From NCBI RefSeq assembly GCF_018847975.1, contig NZ_CP072597.1, positions 1,465,001 through 1,529,000 on the forward strand: a stretch of DNA of 64,000 nt, read 5' to 3'. The stretch comes from Lysobacter sp. K5869 (GTDB lineage Bacteria > Pseudomonadota > Gammaproteobacteria > Xanthomonadales > Xanthomonadaceae). This document shows, piece after piece, positions 19,001 through 28,211 of the stretch; the first letter of the stretch is position 1; every line of letters starts with the position of its first letter. Under the pieces are notes generated by a model. It made no database searches and was not told where the DNA came from. It was given only the letters and a program-made list of their open reading frames with translations. The translations under genes were made by a program, and so were the position numbers.

Positions 19001-19271
19001 CGCCTTGATCCTGGGCGCGGGCGCGGACCCGGCGGACCAGATCGGCGGCGGTGGCTTGCGCCTTGGCGCGGTCGGCGTCGGGCAGGCGCGCCAGTTCGAG
19101 CAGGCCGCGCACGTGCTGCGCTTCGTCGCGGACCCAGCCGGCGGTGAGCGCGGCGCGCGCGCCGGACGGCGGCGCCGGCAGTTCGGGGCTGATCATCGGC
19201 GACAACGGCGGGGTGCCGGTGCGCGGCGGCGGGCCGTCGCTGGCGACGGCGGAGGAGGCTTCGGTGGACAT
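16032..19271 (-). CDS. putA: Bifunctional proline dehydrogenase / L-glutamate gamma-semialdehyde dehydrogenase
   Basis: The 1079-residue flavoenzyme oxidises proline to glutamate in two steps with substrate channelling. The N-terminal helical arm is followed by a FAD-binding PRODH barrel (about 200-490) with SVKLSALHPRYE, RLVKGAYWDSEVKRAQ and FATHNAQTI. The P5C dehydrogenase half (about 560-1020) has FTGSTDTARAINR, the catalytic Glu in AETGGQNALI and the catalytic Cys in SAGQRCSAARVL. There is no N-terminal ribbon-helix-helix domain, so it cannot be the DNA-binding repressor type of E. coli (about 1320 residues). It stands alone and is divergent from the coxB locus. Confidence 0.97.
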   Translation of the reverse strand: MSTEASSAVASDGPPPRTGTPPLSPMISPELPAPPSGARAALTAGWVRDEAQHVRGLLELARLPDADRAKAQATAADLVRRVRARAQDQGAIEAFMRQYDLGSEEGVLLMCVAEALLRIPDQETADKLIRDKLGDADWKRHLGQSDSVLVNASTWGLMLTGTLVDLADDTKRDVHNAFKRLIGRVGEPVIRLAVRQAMRIMGHQFVMGRTIGEALSRSKKGDNANYRYSFDMLGEGALTTKDALRYLQAYRDAIHAIGKSGNYKNADVFATPSISVKLSALHPRYEHAKRERVFAELTPRVLELAQLAKGYGIGFTIDAEEADRLELSLDVIAAAYSDASLDGWEGYGLAIQAYQKRAPEAIAFIADLARRVGRRIPVRLVKGAYWDSEVKRAQVDGQLGYPVFTRKPNTDVSYLANARRMLEASDAIYPMFATHNAQTIATIHQRAKAMGREQHFEFQKLHGMGDDLYAEVIPADRLNAPCRVYAPVGSHEDLLPYLVRRLLENGANSSFVNRITDEDIAIDDLIQDPVETVSGFDSIPHPRIPLPADLYRSFGFDRTNSMGVNLANDQQLQSLAADVNAAARTDWRAAPLVPGATVGGADIAVTNPADRREIVGQWKAADSAAVEQALKNAVAAQEAWDATPAASRAAILEHAAQLLEDRMPQYIALCTKEAGKTIPDGVAEVREAVDFLRYYGAQARKLFAPEALPGPTGESNTLLLSGRGVFVCISPWNFPLAIFLGQISAALAAGNAVIAKPAEQTNLIGYYAVKLLHEAGIPEAVLQFLPGDGATVGAALTRDPRVAGVAFTGSTDTARAINRALAARDAAIGVLIAETGGQNALIADSSSLPEQLVKDAIGSAFTSAGQRCSAARVLFVQDDIADKVTHMLAGAMAELKVGDPGLLSTDVGPVIDEDALKMLRDHADRMDKEATKIAEVALDADAAHGSFFAPRAYALKSLDQLHKEVFGPVLHVIRWKADQLDAVIDSINATGYGLTLGIHSRIDETIERISTRVKVGNCYVNRNQIGAVVGVQPFGGQNLSGTGPKAGGPHYLPRFTTEKTITVNTTAAGGNASLLTLGD

Positions 19272-19829
19272 CGGACCCGGGACAGGGGTGGGAAGTCCGC
19301 CATTTTAGAGCTTTATCTCGACCGCCATCTGCCCTTTTTCGGCCGCTGCGGGCGCGGCCTCGCCATCCGCCGGGGTAGGGACGGCGGCGCCGCGCGAGCG
19401 GCCGCGGAGCCACGCGCGGACAAGCGAGCCGGCCGCTCCGGCAAGGTCTGCGGCCGCGTCGCGGCCTTGCCGCACAGCGCGCGAGGGATGCGCTAACTTG
19501 CACCCGTCACGTTTGCGACGCAGGCCCGCGCCGCGCCCTCGGCCGTCCGTGCGCGAGGCAAAGCCGCGTCGCTATTGACTCTGCGCGATTCGGCCGGCGC
19601 TGCGGCGCGTGCAAGTGGCGGGTTGCCGCAGGCCGGGGCCGCCGCTACCATTTCTCGGTTATCCGTAGCGCCGATCCCGGCGTGATGGGCCCGGCAGGGC
19701 TCGCCAGCCACCTCGCAGTCCCCCCGCATGGTCCGCGCGCCCTCTCAAGGCGCCGCCGGCGCCGGGACGAGAGGCAGCCCGCGGAGCGCGCGTTAGATCA
19801 CCACACTGATTTATTCGGGGCTCGAACTG
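19272..19829. other. Divergent intergenic region between putA and coxB
   Basis: About 560 bases with no supported gene. It must hold the promoters for putA (minus) and the oxidase genes (plus). A TAAAAT-like hexamer lies about 35 bases ahead of putA, but I cannot assign a convincing -35 element. Open frames in this stretch are Arg/Ala-rich shadows. Confidence 0.5.
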
Positions 19830-20786
19830 ATGAAAGCCGGTCGTTTCAAGCAGTGGGCAGTGGGCGTCGCCGCAATGGCGTTGCCGGTCCTGGCGTCGGC
19901 GCAAGCCGCCGATCCCAAGCCGTGGCAGTTGAACATGGGCAAGGGCGTCACCGCCCAGTCGATGAACGCCCATTCCGCGCACATGCTGGCGCTGTGGATT
20001 TGCGTGGTGATCGGCATCCTGGTCTTCGGCGCGATGGCCGTGGCCATGTTCAAGTTCCGCAAGTCCAAGGGCGCGGTGCCCGACAAGGACTTCGTCCACA
20101 GCACCAAGCTGGAGATCGTCTGGACGGTCGTGCCGGTGGCGCTGCTGGTGCTGATGGCGTTCCCCGCCACCAGCAAGCTCATCAACATGTACGACACCCG
20201 CGATTCGGCGATGACGGTGAAGATCACCGGCTACCAATGGATGTGGAAGTACGACTACCTCGGCGAAGGCGTGTCCTTCACCAGCCGCCTGGACCGCAAG
20301 AGCGACCAGCTGCGCCAGAGCAAGCGGACGGTCACCGCCGCCGACCACGAGCATTACCTGCTCGACGTCGACAACGTGCTGGTGCTGCCGGTCGACACCA
20401 AGATCCGCTTCGTGATCACCGCCGACGACGTCATCCACGCGTGGTGGGTCCCGGCGCTGGGCTGGAAGCAGGACGCGATCCCGGGCATCGTCAACGAGGC
20501 TTGGACCGACATCAAGGAACCCGGCGTCTACCGCGGCCAGTGCGCCGAGCTGTGCGGCAAGGACCACGGCTTCATGCCGATCGTGGTGCGCGCGCTGCCC
20601 AAGGCCGAGTACCAGCAGTGGTTGGCCGAGCAGAAGGCCAAGAACGCGCCGGCCGCTCCGGCGGCTCCGGCCGCCGCTCCGGCGCCCGCCGAGACCGCTC
20701 CCGCCGCCGCGCAGGCTCCGGCCGCCGGCACTGCCAGTTCCGATGCCCCGGCCGCCGCCCCGAAGGGCGCCGCGACCGCCGGTTGA
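19830..20786 (+). CDS. coxB: Cytochrome c oxidase subunit II
   Basis: The 318-residue subunit carries the CuA centre that accepts electrons from cytochrome c. It has a signal peptide (to about residue 26), two transmembrane helices (about 50-72 and 95-118) and a periplasmic cupredoxin domain. The CuA ligands are the His in VIHAWWVP (about 200) and the Cys/Glu/Cys/His/Met set in GQCAELCGKDHGFM (about 236-249). No cytochrome c domain is fused, so this is an aa3 rather than caa3 type. The last 50 residues are an Ala/Pro repeat tail. It begins the cox cluster. Confidence 0.97.
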   Translation: MKAGRFKQWAVGVAAMALPVLASAQAADPKPWQLNMGKGVTAQSMNAHSAHMLALWICVVIGILVFGAMAVAMFKFRKSKGAVPDKDFVHSTKLEIVWTVVPVALLVLMAFPATSKLINMYDTRDSAMTVKITGYQWMWKYDYLGEGVSFTSRLDRKSDQLRQSKRTVTAADHEHYLLDVDNVLVLPVDTKIRFVITADDVIHAWWVPALGWKQDAIPGIVNEAWTDIKEPGVYRGQCAELCGKDHGFMPIVVRALPKAEYQQWLAEQKAKNAPAAPAAPAAAPAPAETAPAAAQAPAAGTASSDAPAAAPKGAATAG

Positions 20787-20812
20787 TCGTCCGCATTTAT
20801 CAGAGGTAGGTC

Positions 20813-22438
<1,626 letters not shown>

Positions 22439-22493
22439 TCGCGCACGGCGTCGCGGTCGTAGCGATCGCGGCGCCGGCTCACGGGAGGCCGAC

Positions 22494-22631
22494 ATGACTC
22501 CGATCCAAGAACCGCAGGACCTCGCTCAGCGCCGCTCGGCCGCGCGGCGGACCGCGTTTTGGGTCGGCGCGGCGGCGGTGGCGGTGTACGTGCTCTTCCT
22601 CCTCGGCGGCGTGTTCGGGATGGCGAAATGA
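22494..22631 (+). CDS. Small membrane protein of the cytochrome oxidase operon (45 aa)
   Basis: A 45-codon frame begins [20 protein letters not shown] and has one transmembrane helix (about residues 22-43), ending MAK. An AGGGAGG-like site (cgggaggccgac) lies directly ahead of the ATG. Its stop overlaps the ctaG start (ATGA), which means tight translational coupling. Small single-helix proteins at this position are known in other proteobacterial oxidase operons and are called cytochrome oxidase small assembly or CoxF-like proteins. A role in assembly is inferred from position, since the length is too short for a reliable family call. Confidence 0.75.
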   Translation: MTPIQEPQDLAQRRSAARRTAFWVGAAAVAVYVLFLLGGVFGMAK

Positions 22632-23254
22632 GCGACGTCCGCGACCCGCAGCCCAGCGAGCTCAACGAGGCCCGCCGGCAAGCCTCGCCGAAGATGACCA
22701 AGCTCATGGTCGGCGTGGCGCTGGGCGCGTTCGCTTTCACCTTCGCGCTGGTGCCGCTGTACCGCATCGCGTGCGAGAAGGTGTTCGGCATCCGTCTGGA
22801 ACGCGGCGTCGCCGACGCCGACCGCGGCGGCCATGCGGTCTCCGACCGCATCATCACCGTGCAGTTCGACGGCAGCGTCAATTCCAAGCTGCCCTGGGAA
22901 TTCCGCCCGCACGCGGTGAGCATGAAGGTGCGCCCGGGCGAGCAGTACGAAACCACCTACTACGCGCGCAACACCAGCGACGCGCCGATCGTCGGCAGCG
23001 CCTCGCCCTCGGTGGCGCCGGCGCGCGCGTCGGGCTATTTCAACAAGACCGAATGCTTCTGCTTCACCGCGCAAACCCTGCAAGCGGGCGAGTCGCGCGA
23101 GATGCCGGTGCGTTTCATCGTCGATCCGAACCTTCCGGCCGGCGTCGAGACCATCACCCTGTCCTACACTTTCTTCAAGAACGACGTGCTCACCGCACGG
23201 CTGCAGCAAGGCGCGGTCTCCAAGACGCCGTCCTCGCCGCTGGCCGCGCCTTGA
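22628..23254 (+). CDS. ctaG: Cytochrome c oxidase assembly protein CtaG/Cox11
   Basis: The 208-residue protein delivers copper to CuB of subunit I. It has a short cytoplasmic N-terminus, one transmembrane helix (about 25-45) and a periplasmic immunoglobulin-like domain. The copper-binding CFC motif is present at Cys143 and Cys145 ([12 protein letters not shown]), together with the family block [19 protein letters not shown] at the C-terminus. The ATG at 22628 overlaps the stop of the 45-codon gene. It sits between ctaD and ctaE, the normal place. Confidence 0.97.
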   Translation: MSDVRDPQPSELNEARRQASPKMTKLMVGVALGAFAFTFALVPLYRIACEKVFGIRLERGVADADRGGHAVSDRIITVQFDGSVNSKLPWEFRPHAVSMKVRPGEQYETTYYARNTSDAPIVGSASPSVAPARASGYFNKTECFCFTAQTLQAGESREMPVRFIVDPNLPAGVETITLSYTFFKNDVLTARLQQGAVSKTPSSPLAAP

Positions 23255-23289
23255 GTTGGCTTCGCACCACCTGACTACGGAACGCCGCC

Positions 23290-24168
23290 ATGGGCCAAGC
23301 GCACTCGCCAGACGCCAACATCTACTTCGTCCCGCATAGCAGTCGTTGGCCGTTCCTCGGTTCGATCGGCTTGTTCACCCTGATGGTCGGCGTGGCCAAC
23401 TGGCTCAACGAAGTCAGCTGGGGCAAGCCGGTGTTCTTCGTCGGCGTCGCGATGATGATCGCGGTGCTGTTCGGCTGGTTCAGCGACGTGGTGCGCGAGT
23501 CGGTCCGCGGCAACTACAACAAGCAGGTGGACGTGTCGTTCCGGATGGGGATGATCTGGTTCATCTTCTCCGAGGTGATGTTCTTCGCCGCGTTCTTCGG
23601 CGCGCTGTTCTACGCCCGCCAGTTCGCGCTGCCGTGGCTCGGCGGCGACGGCGACGGCGTGATGACCAACAGCCTGCTGTGGCCGGACTTCAGCGCGGCC
23701 TGGCCGAGCTCGGGCCCGGCCGGCGTCGGCGGCCACTTCCAGACCATTCCGGCCTGGGGCCTGCCGCTGCTCAACACCCTGATCCTGCTGACCTCGGGCT
23801 CCACGGTCACCGCCGCGCACCACGCGCTCAAGGGCGGCCACCGCAAGGCGCTGCTGTTCTGGCTGGGCCTCACCGTGCTGCTGGGCTGCACCTTCCTGTT
23901 CTTCCAGGCGGAGGAGTACGTCCACGCCTACACCGAGCTGAACCTGACCCTGGGTTCGGGCATCTACGGTTCGACCTTCTTCATGCTCACCGGCTTCCAC
24001 GGCCTGCACGTGACCCTGGGCACGATCATGCTGGCGATCATCTGGTTCCGCTGCCTGAAGGGCCACTTCGACAAGGACAACCACTTCGCCTTCGAGGCGG
24101 TGGCTTGGTACTGGCACTTCGTCGACGTGGTGTGGCTGGGCCTGTTCCTGTTCGTCTACGTGCTGTAA
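23290..24168 (+). CDS. ctaE: Cytochrome c oxidase subunit III
   Basis: The 292-residue subunit has seven transmembrane helices and stabilises the catalytic core. The conserved blocks FIFSEVMFFAAFFGALFYAR (with the lipid/DCCD-site Glu) and FFMLTGFHGLHVTLGTI, and the C-terminal WYWHFVDVVWLGLF, are all present. An insert around 120-150 (DFSAAWPSSGPAGVGG) is typical for proteobacterial subunit III. It ends the first part of the oxidase operon, and a strong terminator follows. Confidence 0.97.
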   Translation: MGQAHSPDANIYFVPHSSRWPFLGSIGLFTLMVGVANWLNEVSWGKPVFFVGVAMMIAVLFGWFSDVVRESVRGNYNKQVDVSFRMGMIWFIFSEVMFFAAFFGALFYARQFALPWLGGDGDGVMTNSLLWPDFSAAWPSSGPAGVGGHFQTIPAWGLPLLNTLILLTSGSTVTAAHHALKGGHRKALLFWLGLTVLLGCTFLFFQAEEYVHAYTELNLTLGSGIYGSTFFMLTGFHGLHVTLGTIMLAIIWFRCLKGHFDKDNHFAFEAVAWYWHFVDVVWLGLFLFVYVL

Positions 24169-24188
24169 GCGCGGACGAGGCATCGATG

Positions 24189-24225
24189 CGAAAGGCCGGC
24201 CCGAGGGCCGGCCTTTCGTTTTTGC
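24189..24225 (+). terminator. Rho-independent terminator behind ctaE
   Basis: A 13-bp stem (cgaaaggccggcc / ggccggcctttcg) followed by tttttg ends the coxB-ctaE transcript. The stem flanked by A/T on both sides could also serve the convergent gene at 24388. Confidence 0.92.
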
Positions 24226-24387
24226 GAGGCGGTCGTTTTCGTGCTGGCGGGCGCCCAGCCCCGGCGTTCCGCGCTCGGCCCGCTGCGGCGGGAATGAGGG
24301 ATCGGCCGACGACCACCGGCCGCATCGCGGCCGGGGCGCTAACCGGCGACAATGGCGCCCTGGGCCGTCGACGGCCCGGCGGGCCGC

Positions 24388-24618
24388 TCAGCCCGCGGGA
24401 TTGGAGCCCACGCCGTGCGGCGTGATCCAGCCCATCCAGATCGCCAGGATCACCAACAAGATCAGCGCGACGGACAGCGCGATGCGCCGGGTCAGGGCAT
24501 TGACCGTGCGTTTGCTCTGCCCCTTGTCCACCAGCATGTAATACAGGCCCGCCCCCAGGTTCCACAGGATGAACGCCAGGAACGCGACCACCACCAGGAT
24601 TTTCAATTCTTGGCTCAT
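24388..24618 (-). CDS. Twin transmembrane protein, DUF2909 family
   Basis: The 76-residue protein has two transmembrane helices (about 6-28 and 46-65) linked by the basic loop DKGQSKRTVNALTRRIALSV. This matches the DUF2909 twin-TM family, usually found in cytochrome oxidase loci between ctaE and the SURF1 gene, and always convergent to the oxidase genes. The function is unknown; a role linked to oxidase assembly is suggested only by position. Its start (24618) lies 66 bases from the SURF1 start, so the two are divergent. Confidence 0.88.
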   Translation of the reverse strand: MSQELKILVVVAFLAFILWNLGAGLYYMLVDKGQSKRTVNALTRRIALSVALILLVILAIWMGWITPHGVGSNPAG

Positions 24619-24684
24619 CGAGGCCTCGTGCGCCGCGCGCGCGGGTGCGAAAGCCGGATTATCGCAGCACGCCGGGAGCTTGGG

Positions 24685-25416
24685 GTGAGCCGTCGCGGCA
24701 GCGTGCTGTTCGGTTGGGTCTTGGCGCTGGCGACGATCGCGCTGTTCGTCAACCTCGGCCTGTGGCAGGCGCGGCGCGCGGTCGAGAAGCAAGCCATGCT
24801 CGACGCCGCCGCGCGCGTGCTGTCCGCGCGCGCGCCGCAGCCGCTGTCGCGCGCGGCCGATCCGCGCCGCGCGCACGAGTACGACTGGGCCGAGGGCCAA
24901 GGCCGCTTCGACGAACGCGGGCCGCTGCTGCTCGACAACCAGCAACGCGGCGGCCGCGCCGGCGTGCGCGTGTATCGGCTGTTCCTGCCCAACGGCGGCG
25001 AACCGATGCTGGTCGATCTGGGCTGGCTGCCGCTGGGCGGCGAACGCAAGCTGCCGTCGGTGGCCAAGCCCGAAGGCGAACTGGCGCTGCGCGGTTTGCT
25101 CAGCGCGCCGCCGTCGGTCGGCATCCCGCTCGGCCCCGGCATCGGCCGCGAAGGCGAGGGCTGGCTGCTGACCCGCGTCGACACCCGCGCGATCGGCGCC
25201 GCGCTCGGCCTGTCGGCGCCGCTGGCGCCGCGCGTGCTGCGCCTGGACCCGGCGCTCAAGCTCGGCTTCGAGCGCGATCTGGAACTGCTCAGCAACACCT
25301 TGCCGCCGGACAAGCACCGCGGCTATTCCCTGCAGTGGTTCGCACTCGCCGCGGCGGTGCTGATCACGGCGCTGATCCTGACTTTCCGGCGCCCGCGCCG
25401 CGGAGCCGAACGATGA
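24685..25416 (+). CDS. SURF1 family cytochrome oxidase assembly protein
   Basis: The 243-residue protein has one transmembrane helix at each end (about 8-26 and 212-232) with a periplasmic domain between. SURF1 blocks are LGLWQARRAVEKQ at the N-terminal helix, GQGRFDERGPLLLDNQ, VDLGWLPLGGERK and HRGYSLQWFALAAAVLI at the C-terminus. SURF1 proteins help insert heme a into subunit I. The GTG at 24685 is preferred because GGGAG lies 8 bases upstream and the helix starts right after. Its stop overlaps the next start (ATGA). Confidence 0.9.
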   Translation: MSRRGSVLFGWVLALATIALFVNLGLWQARRAVEKQAMLDAAARVLSARAPQPLSRAADPRRAHEYDWAEGQGRFDERGPLLLDNQQRGGRAGVRVYRLFLPNGGEPMLVDLGWLPLGGERKLPSVAKPEGELALRGLLSAPPSVGIPLGPGIGREGEGWLLTRVDTRAIGAALGLSAPLAPRVLRLDPALKLGFERDLELLSNTLPPDKHRGYSLQWFALAAAVLITALILTFRRPRRGAER

Positions 25417-25997
25417 CCCAACCCGCGCCGTCCGCGCCCGTCTCCAACGCCCAGCGCAACCGCAACCGCCTGGTGTTGGTGCTGATCGCCGCGTTCTTCT
25501 TCGTGCCGATGCTGATCGCCGGAGTCATGCGCTTCACCGACCGCCATCCGGCGATCAACCGCCAGAACGGCGAGCTGCTGGAACCCAAGCCGGACCTGCG
25601 CCGGATGCCGCTGGCGCTGGCCGACGGCAAGCCGTATCCGTGGAATCCCGGCGCGCGGGTGTGGCGCATCGTGGTCGCGCCGCGGCCCGATTGCGCCGAG
25701 GAGTGCGTCAAGTTGTCGCATGAGCTCGACACGGTCTGGCAGCTGTTCGGCAAGGACGCCGATCAGGTCGATCTGCTGTGGGCCGGCGAACCGCCGGCCG
25801 GCGCGGCGCGTCCGGCCTCGCTGCGCGTGCTCGGCCCGTCGCCGCAGCTGCTCGAGCGCTTGCCGCGCCTGAACGACCCGGCCGGCACCCCCGTCTACGT
25901 CATCGACCCGAACGGCTTCGTGATTCTGCGCTACGCTCCCGGCTTCGAACCCGGCGGGCTGCATAAGGACTTGAGCCGGCTGCTGAAACTGATGTGA
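25413..25997 (+). CDS. SCO-like membrane-anchored thiol protein of the oxidase cluster
   Basis: The 194-residue protein has one N-terminal transmembrane helix (about 20-40) and a periplasmic thioredoxin-like domain. Cys94 and Cys98 form a CxxxC pair (DCAEEC), the arrangement used for copper in SCO/SenC proteins. The late block GTPVYVIDPNGFVILRYAPGF is the thioredoxin-fold strand and helix, but the copper-binding His that precedes it in SCO1 is not visible. It overlaps SURF1 and precedes ctaA, so a part in CuA or heme assembly is likely. Copper binding is uncertain. Confidence 0.75.
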   Translation: MTQPAPSAPVSNAQRNRNRLVLVLIAAFFFVPMLIAGVMRFTDRHPAINRQNGELLEPKPDLRRMPLALADGKPYPWNPGARVWRIVVAPRPDCAEECVKLSHELDTVWQLFGKDADQVDLLWAGEPPAGAARPASLRVLGPSPQLLERLPRLNDPAGTPVYVIDPNGFVILRYAPGFEPGGLHKDLSRLLKLM

Positions 25998-26045
25998 CGA
26001 CCGCCGGCGCCGCGCGCGGCGCCGCCAGCGAGACCAAGCTAAGCA

Positions 26046-27209
26046 ATGAGCGTATCCAGCCTCACCGGCCTGAGCAGTTCCGGCCTGTATAAGAATTTCC
26101 ACCGCATCGCCTGGCTGGCGGTGGCGCTGGCCTTGTGCGTGATCGTGTTCGGCGCGTTCGTGCGCCTGTCCAACGCCGGCCTGAGCTGCCCCGACTGGCC
26201 GACCTGCTACGGCCGCGCCGCGTGGCCGACCGATCCGCATCAAGCGGTCGATCACGTCGCCACCCAGATCCGCCCGGTCGAAGTGCACAAAGCCTGGCGC
26301 GAGCAGTTCCACCGCATGATCGCCGGCCTGCTCGGCGTGCTGGTGCTGACCCTGGCCTTGGTCTCGGCGCGCCGGCGCAGCAAGGGCATGGCGCAGATCG
26401 CGCTGGCCTCGCTGTTGGTCGCCGTCGGCATCCCGCTTTATATGAAAGGCCAGCACGTCGCCGCGTCCGCGCTGGCGATCGTCGGCGAAGCGATTTTGAT
26501 CGCCGCGGCCGCGCGCTGGAGCAACACCGATCTGTCGCGGGTGTCGGCGATCACCCTGGCGGTCATCATCTTCCAGGCCTTGCTCGGCATGTGGACGGTG
26601 ACGTGGCTGCTCAAGCCCATCGTGGTGATGGCGCATTTGCTCGGCGGGCTGCTGACGTTCTCTCTCTTGGTGTGGACCGCGTGGCGCGCGACCAACCAGC
26701 CGATCCGTCTGGCCGACGCGCCGCGCTTGCGCGGGTGGATCCTCGCCGGCATCGCCGTGCTCGGCGTGCAGATCGCGCTCGGCGGCTGGACCAGCGCCAA
26801 CTACGCCGCGCTGGCTTGCGGCAACGACTTCCCGACCTGCGTCGGCCAGTGGTGGCCGCGCCACGACTTCGGCGAAGCCTTCGTGCTGTGGCGCGGCATC
26901 GGCGTGGATTACGAAGGCGGCATCCTCGACGGCGAGGCGCGCATCGCGATCCAACTCGCGCACCGGATCATGGCCGGCGTCGTGTTCGTGTTCGTGTCGG
27001 CGCTGGCGATCAAGCTGCTGCGCACGCCGGGCCTGCGCGGCTGGGCGACGTTGCTCGGCGCGCTGTTGCTGCTGCAGATCGGCCTGGGCATCGCCAACGT
27101 GATGGCGGGCCTGCCGCTGCCGGTCGCGGTCGCCCACAACGGCGGCGCCGCGCTGCTGCTGTTCACCCTGGTCTCGCTGCTCGCGCGCCTGCGCACGCCG
27201 GAGCCGTGA
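26046..27209 (+). CDS. ctaA: Heme A synthase (COX15/CtaA family)
   Basis: The 387-residue membrane enzyme hydroxylates the C8 methyl of heme O to give heme A. It has about eight transmembrane helices in two similar four-helix halves. Conserved His-bearing blocks are visible: [19 protein letters not shown] near residue 40, [15 protein letters not shown] (about 85), [16 protein letters not shown] (about 195) and [13 protein letters not shown] (about 300). The Cys pair in the first loop is typical of the family. Its stop overlaps the ctaB start (TGATG). Confidence 0.97.
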   Translation: MSVSSLTGLSSSGLYKNFHRIAWLAVALALCVIVFGAFVRLSNAGLSCPDWPTCYGRAAWPTDPHQAVDHVATQIRPVEVHKAWREQFHRMIAGLLGVLVLTLALVSARRRSKGMAQIALASLLVAVGIPLYMKGQHVAASALAIVGEAILIAAAARWSNTDLSRVSAITLAVIIFQALLGMWTVTWLLKPIVVMAHLLGGLLTFSLLVWTAWRATNQPIRLADAPRLRGWILAGIAVLGVQIALGGWTSANYAALACGNDFPTCVGQWWPRHDFGEAFVLWRGIGVDYEGGILDGEARIAIQLAHRIMAGVVFVFVSALAIKLLRTPGLRGWATLLGALLLLQIGLGIANVMAGLPLPVAVAHNGGAALLLFTLVSLLARLRTPEP

Positions 27210-28141
27210 TGAGCGCCGCGCCGCGACCCACCGCCAAGCAGTACTGGGACCTGACCAAGCCGCGCGTGGTCGCGCTGATCGTGTTCACCGCCTTCGTCGG
27301 CATGTTCATGGCGGTGCCGGGCTGGCCGCCGCTGCGCGAGTCGGTGCTGGGCTTCTTCGGCATCTGGCTCGCCGCCGCGTCGGCGGCGACGATCAACCAA
27401 CTGCTGGACTCGCGCATCGACGCCAAGATGGCGCGCACCTCCTGGCGGCCGATCGTGGCTGGGCAAGTGACCCCGCGTCAGGCGCTGGTGTTCGCGCTGG
27501 TGCTGGCGGCGCTGTCGATGACGATCCTGGTGCTGTGGGTGAATCCGATCACCGCCGCGCTGACGTTCGCGTCGTTGATCGGCTACGCGGTGGTCTACAC
27601 CGTCTACCTCAAGCGCGCCACGCCGCAGAACATCGTCATCGGCGGCATCGCCGGCGCGGCGCCGCCGCTGCTGGGCTGGGCCGCGGTGACCGGCATGAGC
27701 GGCGAATGGGATTGGGCGCACGCGCTGCTGCTGGTGCTGATCATCTTCGTCTGGACGCCGCCGCACTTCTGGGCGCTGGCGATCTTCCGCCGCGCCGACT
27801 ACGCGCGGGCGATGGTGCCGATGCTGCCGGTGACCCACGGCGTGCAGTACACGCGCTGGCAGATCCTGTTCTACACCGTGTTGCTGGTGGCGGTGACGGT
27901 GCTGCCGTGGGCCGCGGGCATGAGCGGGCTGTTCTACCTCGGCGGCGCCTTGGTGCTGGGCGCGGTGTTCCTGTACTACGCCTGGAAGCTGATGGACCCG
28001 CCGGACGAGCTGTACGCGATGAAGGTGTTCAACTACTCCATCGTGTACCTGATGGCGCTGTTCGCGTTCTTGCTGGTCGATCATTGGCTGCTGCCGGCGT
28101 TGGCGCCTGCGGCGGCGTTCGAGTTGCGTCCGCTCGGCTGA
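27209..28141 (+). CDS. ctaB: Protoheme IX farnesyltransferase (heme O synthase)
   Basis: The 310-residue UbiA-type membrane prenyltransferase attaches a farnesyl group to heme B to form heme O, the substrate of the CtaA enzyme encoded just upstream. It has about nine transmembrane helices. The two Asp-rich motifs are [19 protein letters not shown] (about 67-85) and [14 protein letters not shown] region with IFRRADY (about 193). LTKPRVV at the N-terminus is also typical. It shares one base with ctaA, so heme A synthesis is a coupled unit placed at the end of the oxidase locus. Confidence 0.97.
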   Translation: MSAAPRPTAKQYWDLTKPRVVALIVFTAFVGMFMAVPGWPPLRESVLGFFGIWLAAASAATINQLLDSRIDAKMARTSWRPIVAGQVTPRQALVFALVLAALSMTILVLWVNPITAALTFASLIGYAVVYTVYLKRATPQNIVIGGIAGAAPPLLGWAAVTGMSGEWDWAHALLLVLIIFVWTPPHFWALAIFRRADYARAMVPMLPVTHGVQYTRWQILFYTVLLVAVTVLPWAAGMSGLFYLGGALVLGAVFLYYAWKLMDPPDELYAMKVFNYSIVYLMALFAFLLVDHWLLPALAPAAAFELRPLG

Positions 28142-28211
28142 GTCCGGCCACGCCGTTCAACCCTTTTCGCGACGCCCGCATCCAACCGATTCGTTCTGGT
28201 TGGAGTGCTTC

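Noticed and set aside
15981..19496. Very long plus-strand open frame (1171 codons) opposite putA, and a similar one of 1431 codons in another minus frame
   Set aside because: Both are GC-bias shadows of putA. The products are Arg/Gly/Ala-rich low-complexity sequence with no family features, while the putA frame shows full catalytic motifs.
24225..24387. Small gene or tRNA between the ctaE terminator and the twin-TM gene
   Set aside because: No cloverleaf, ribosome-binding site or conserved frame could be found.
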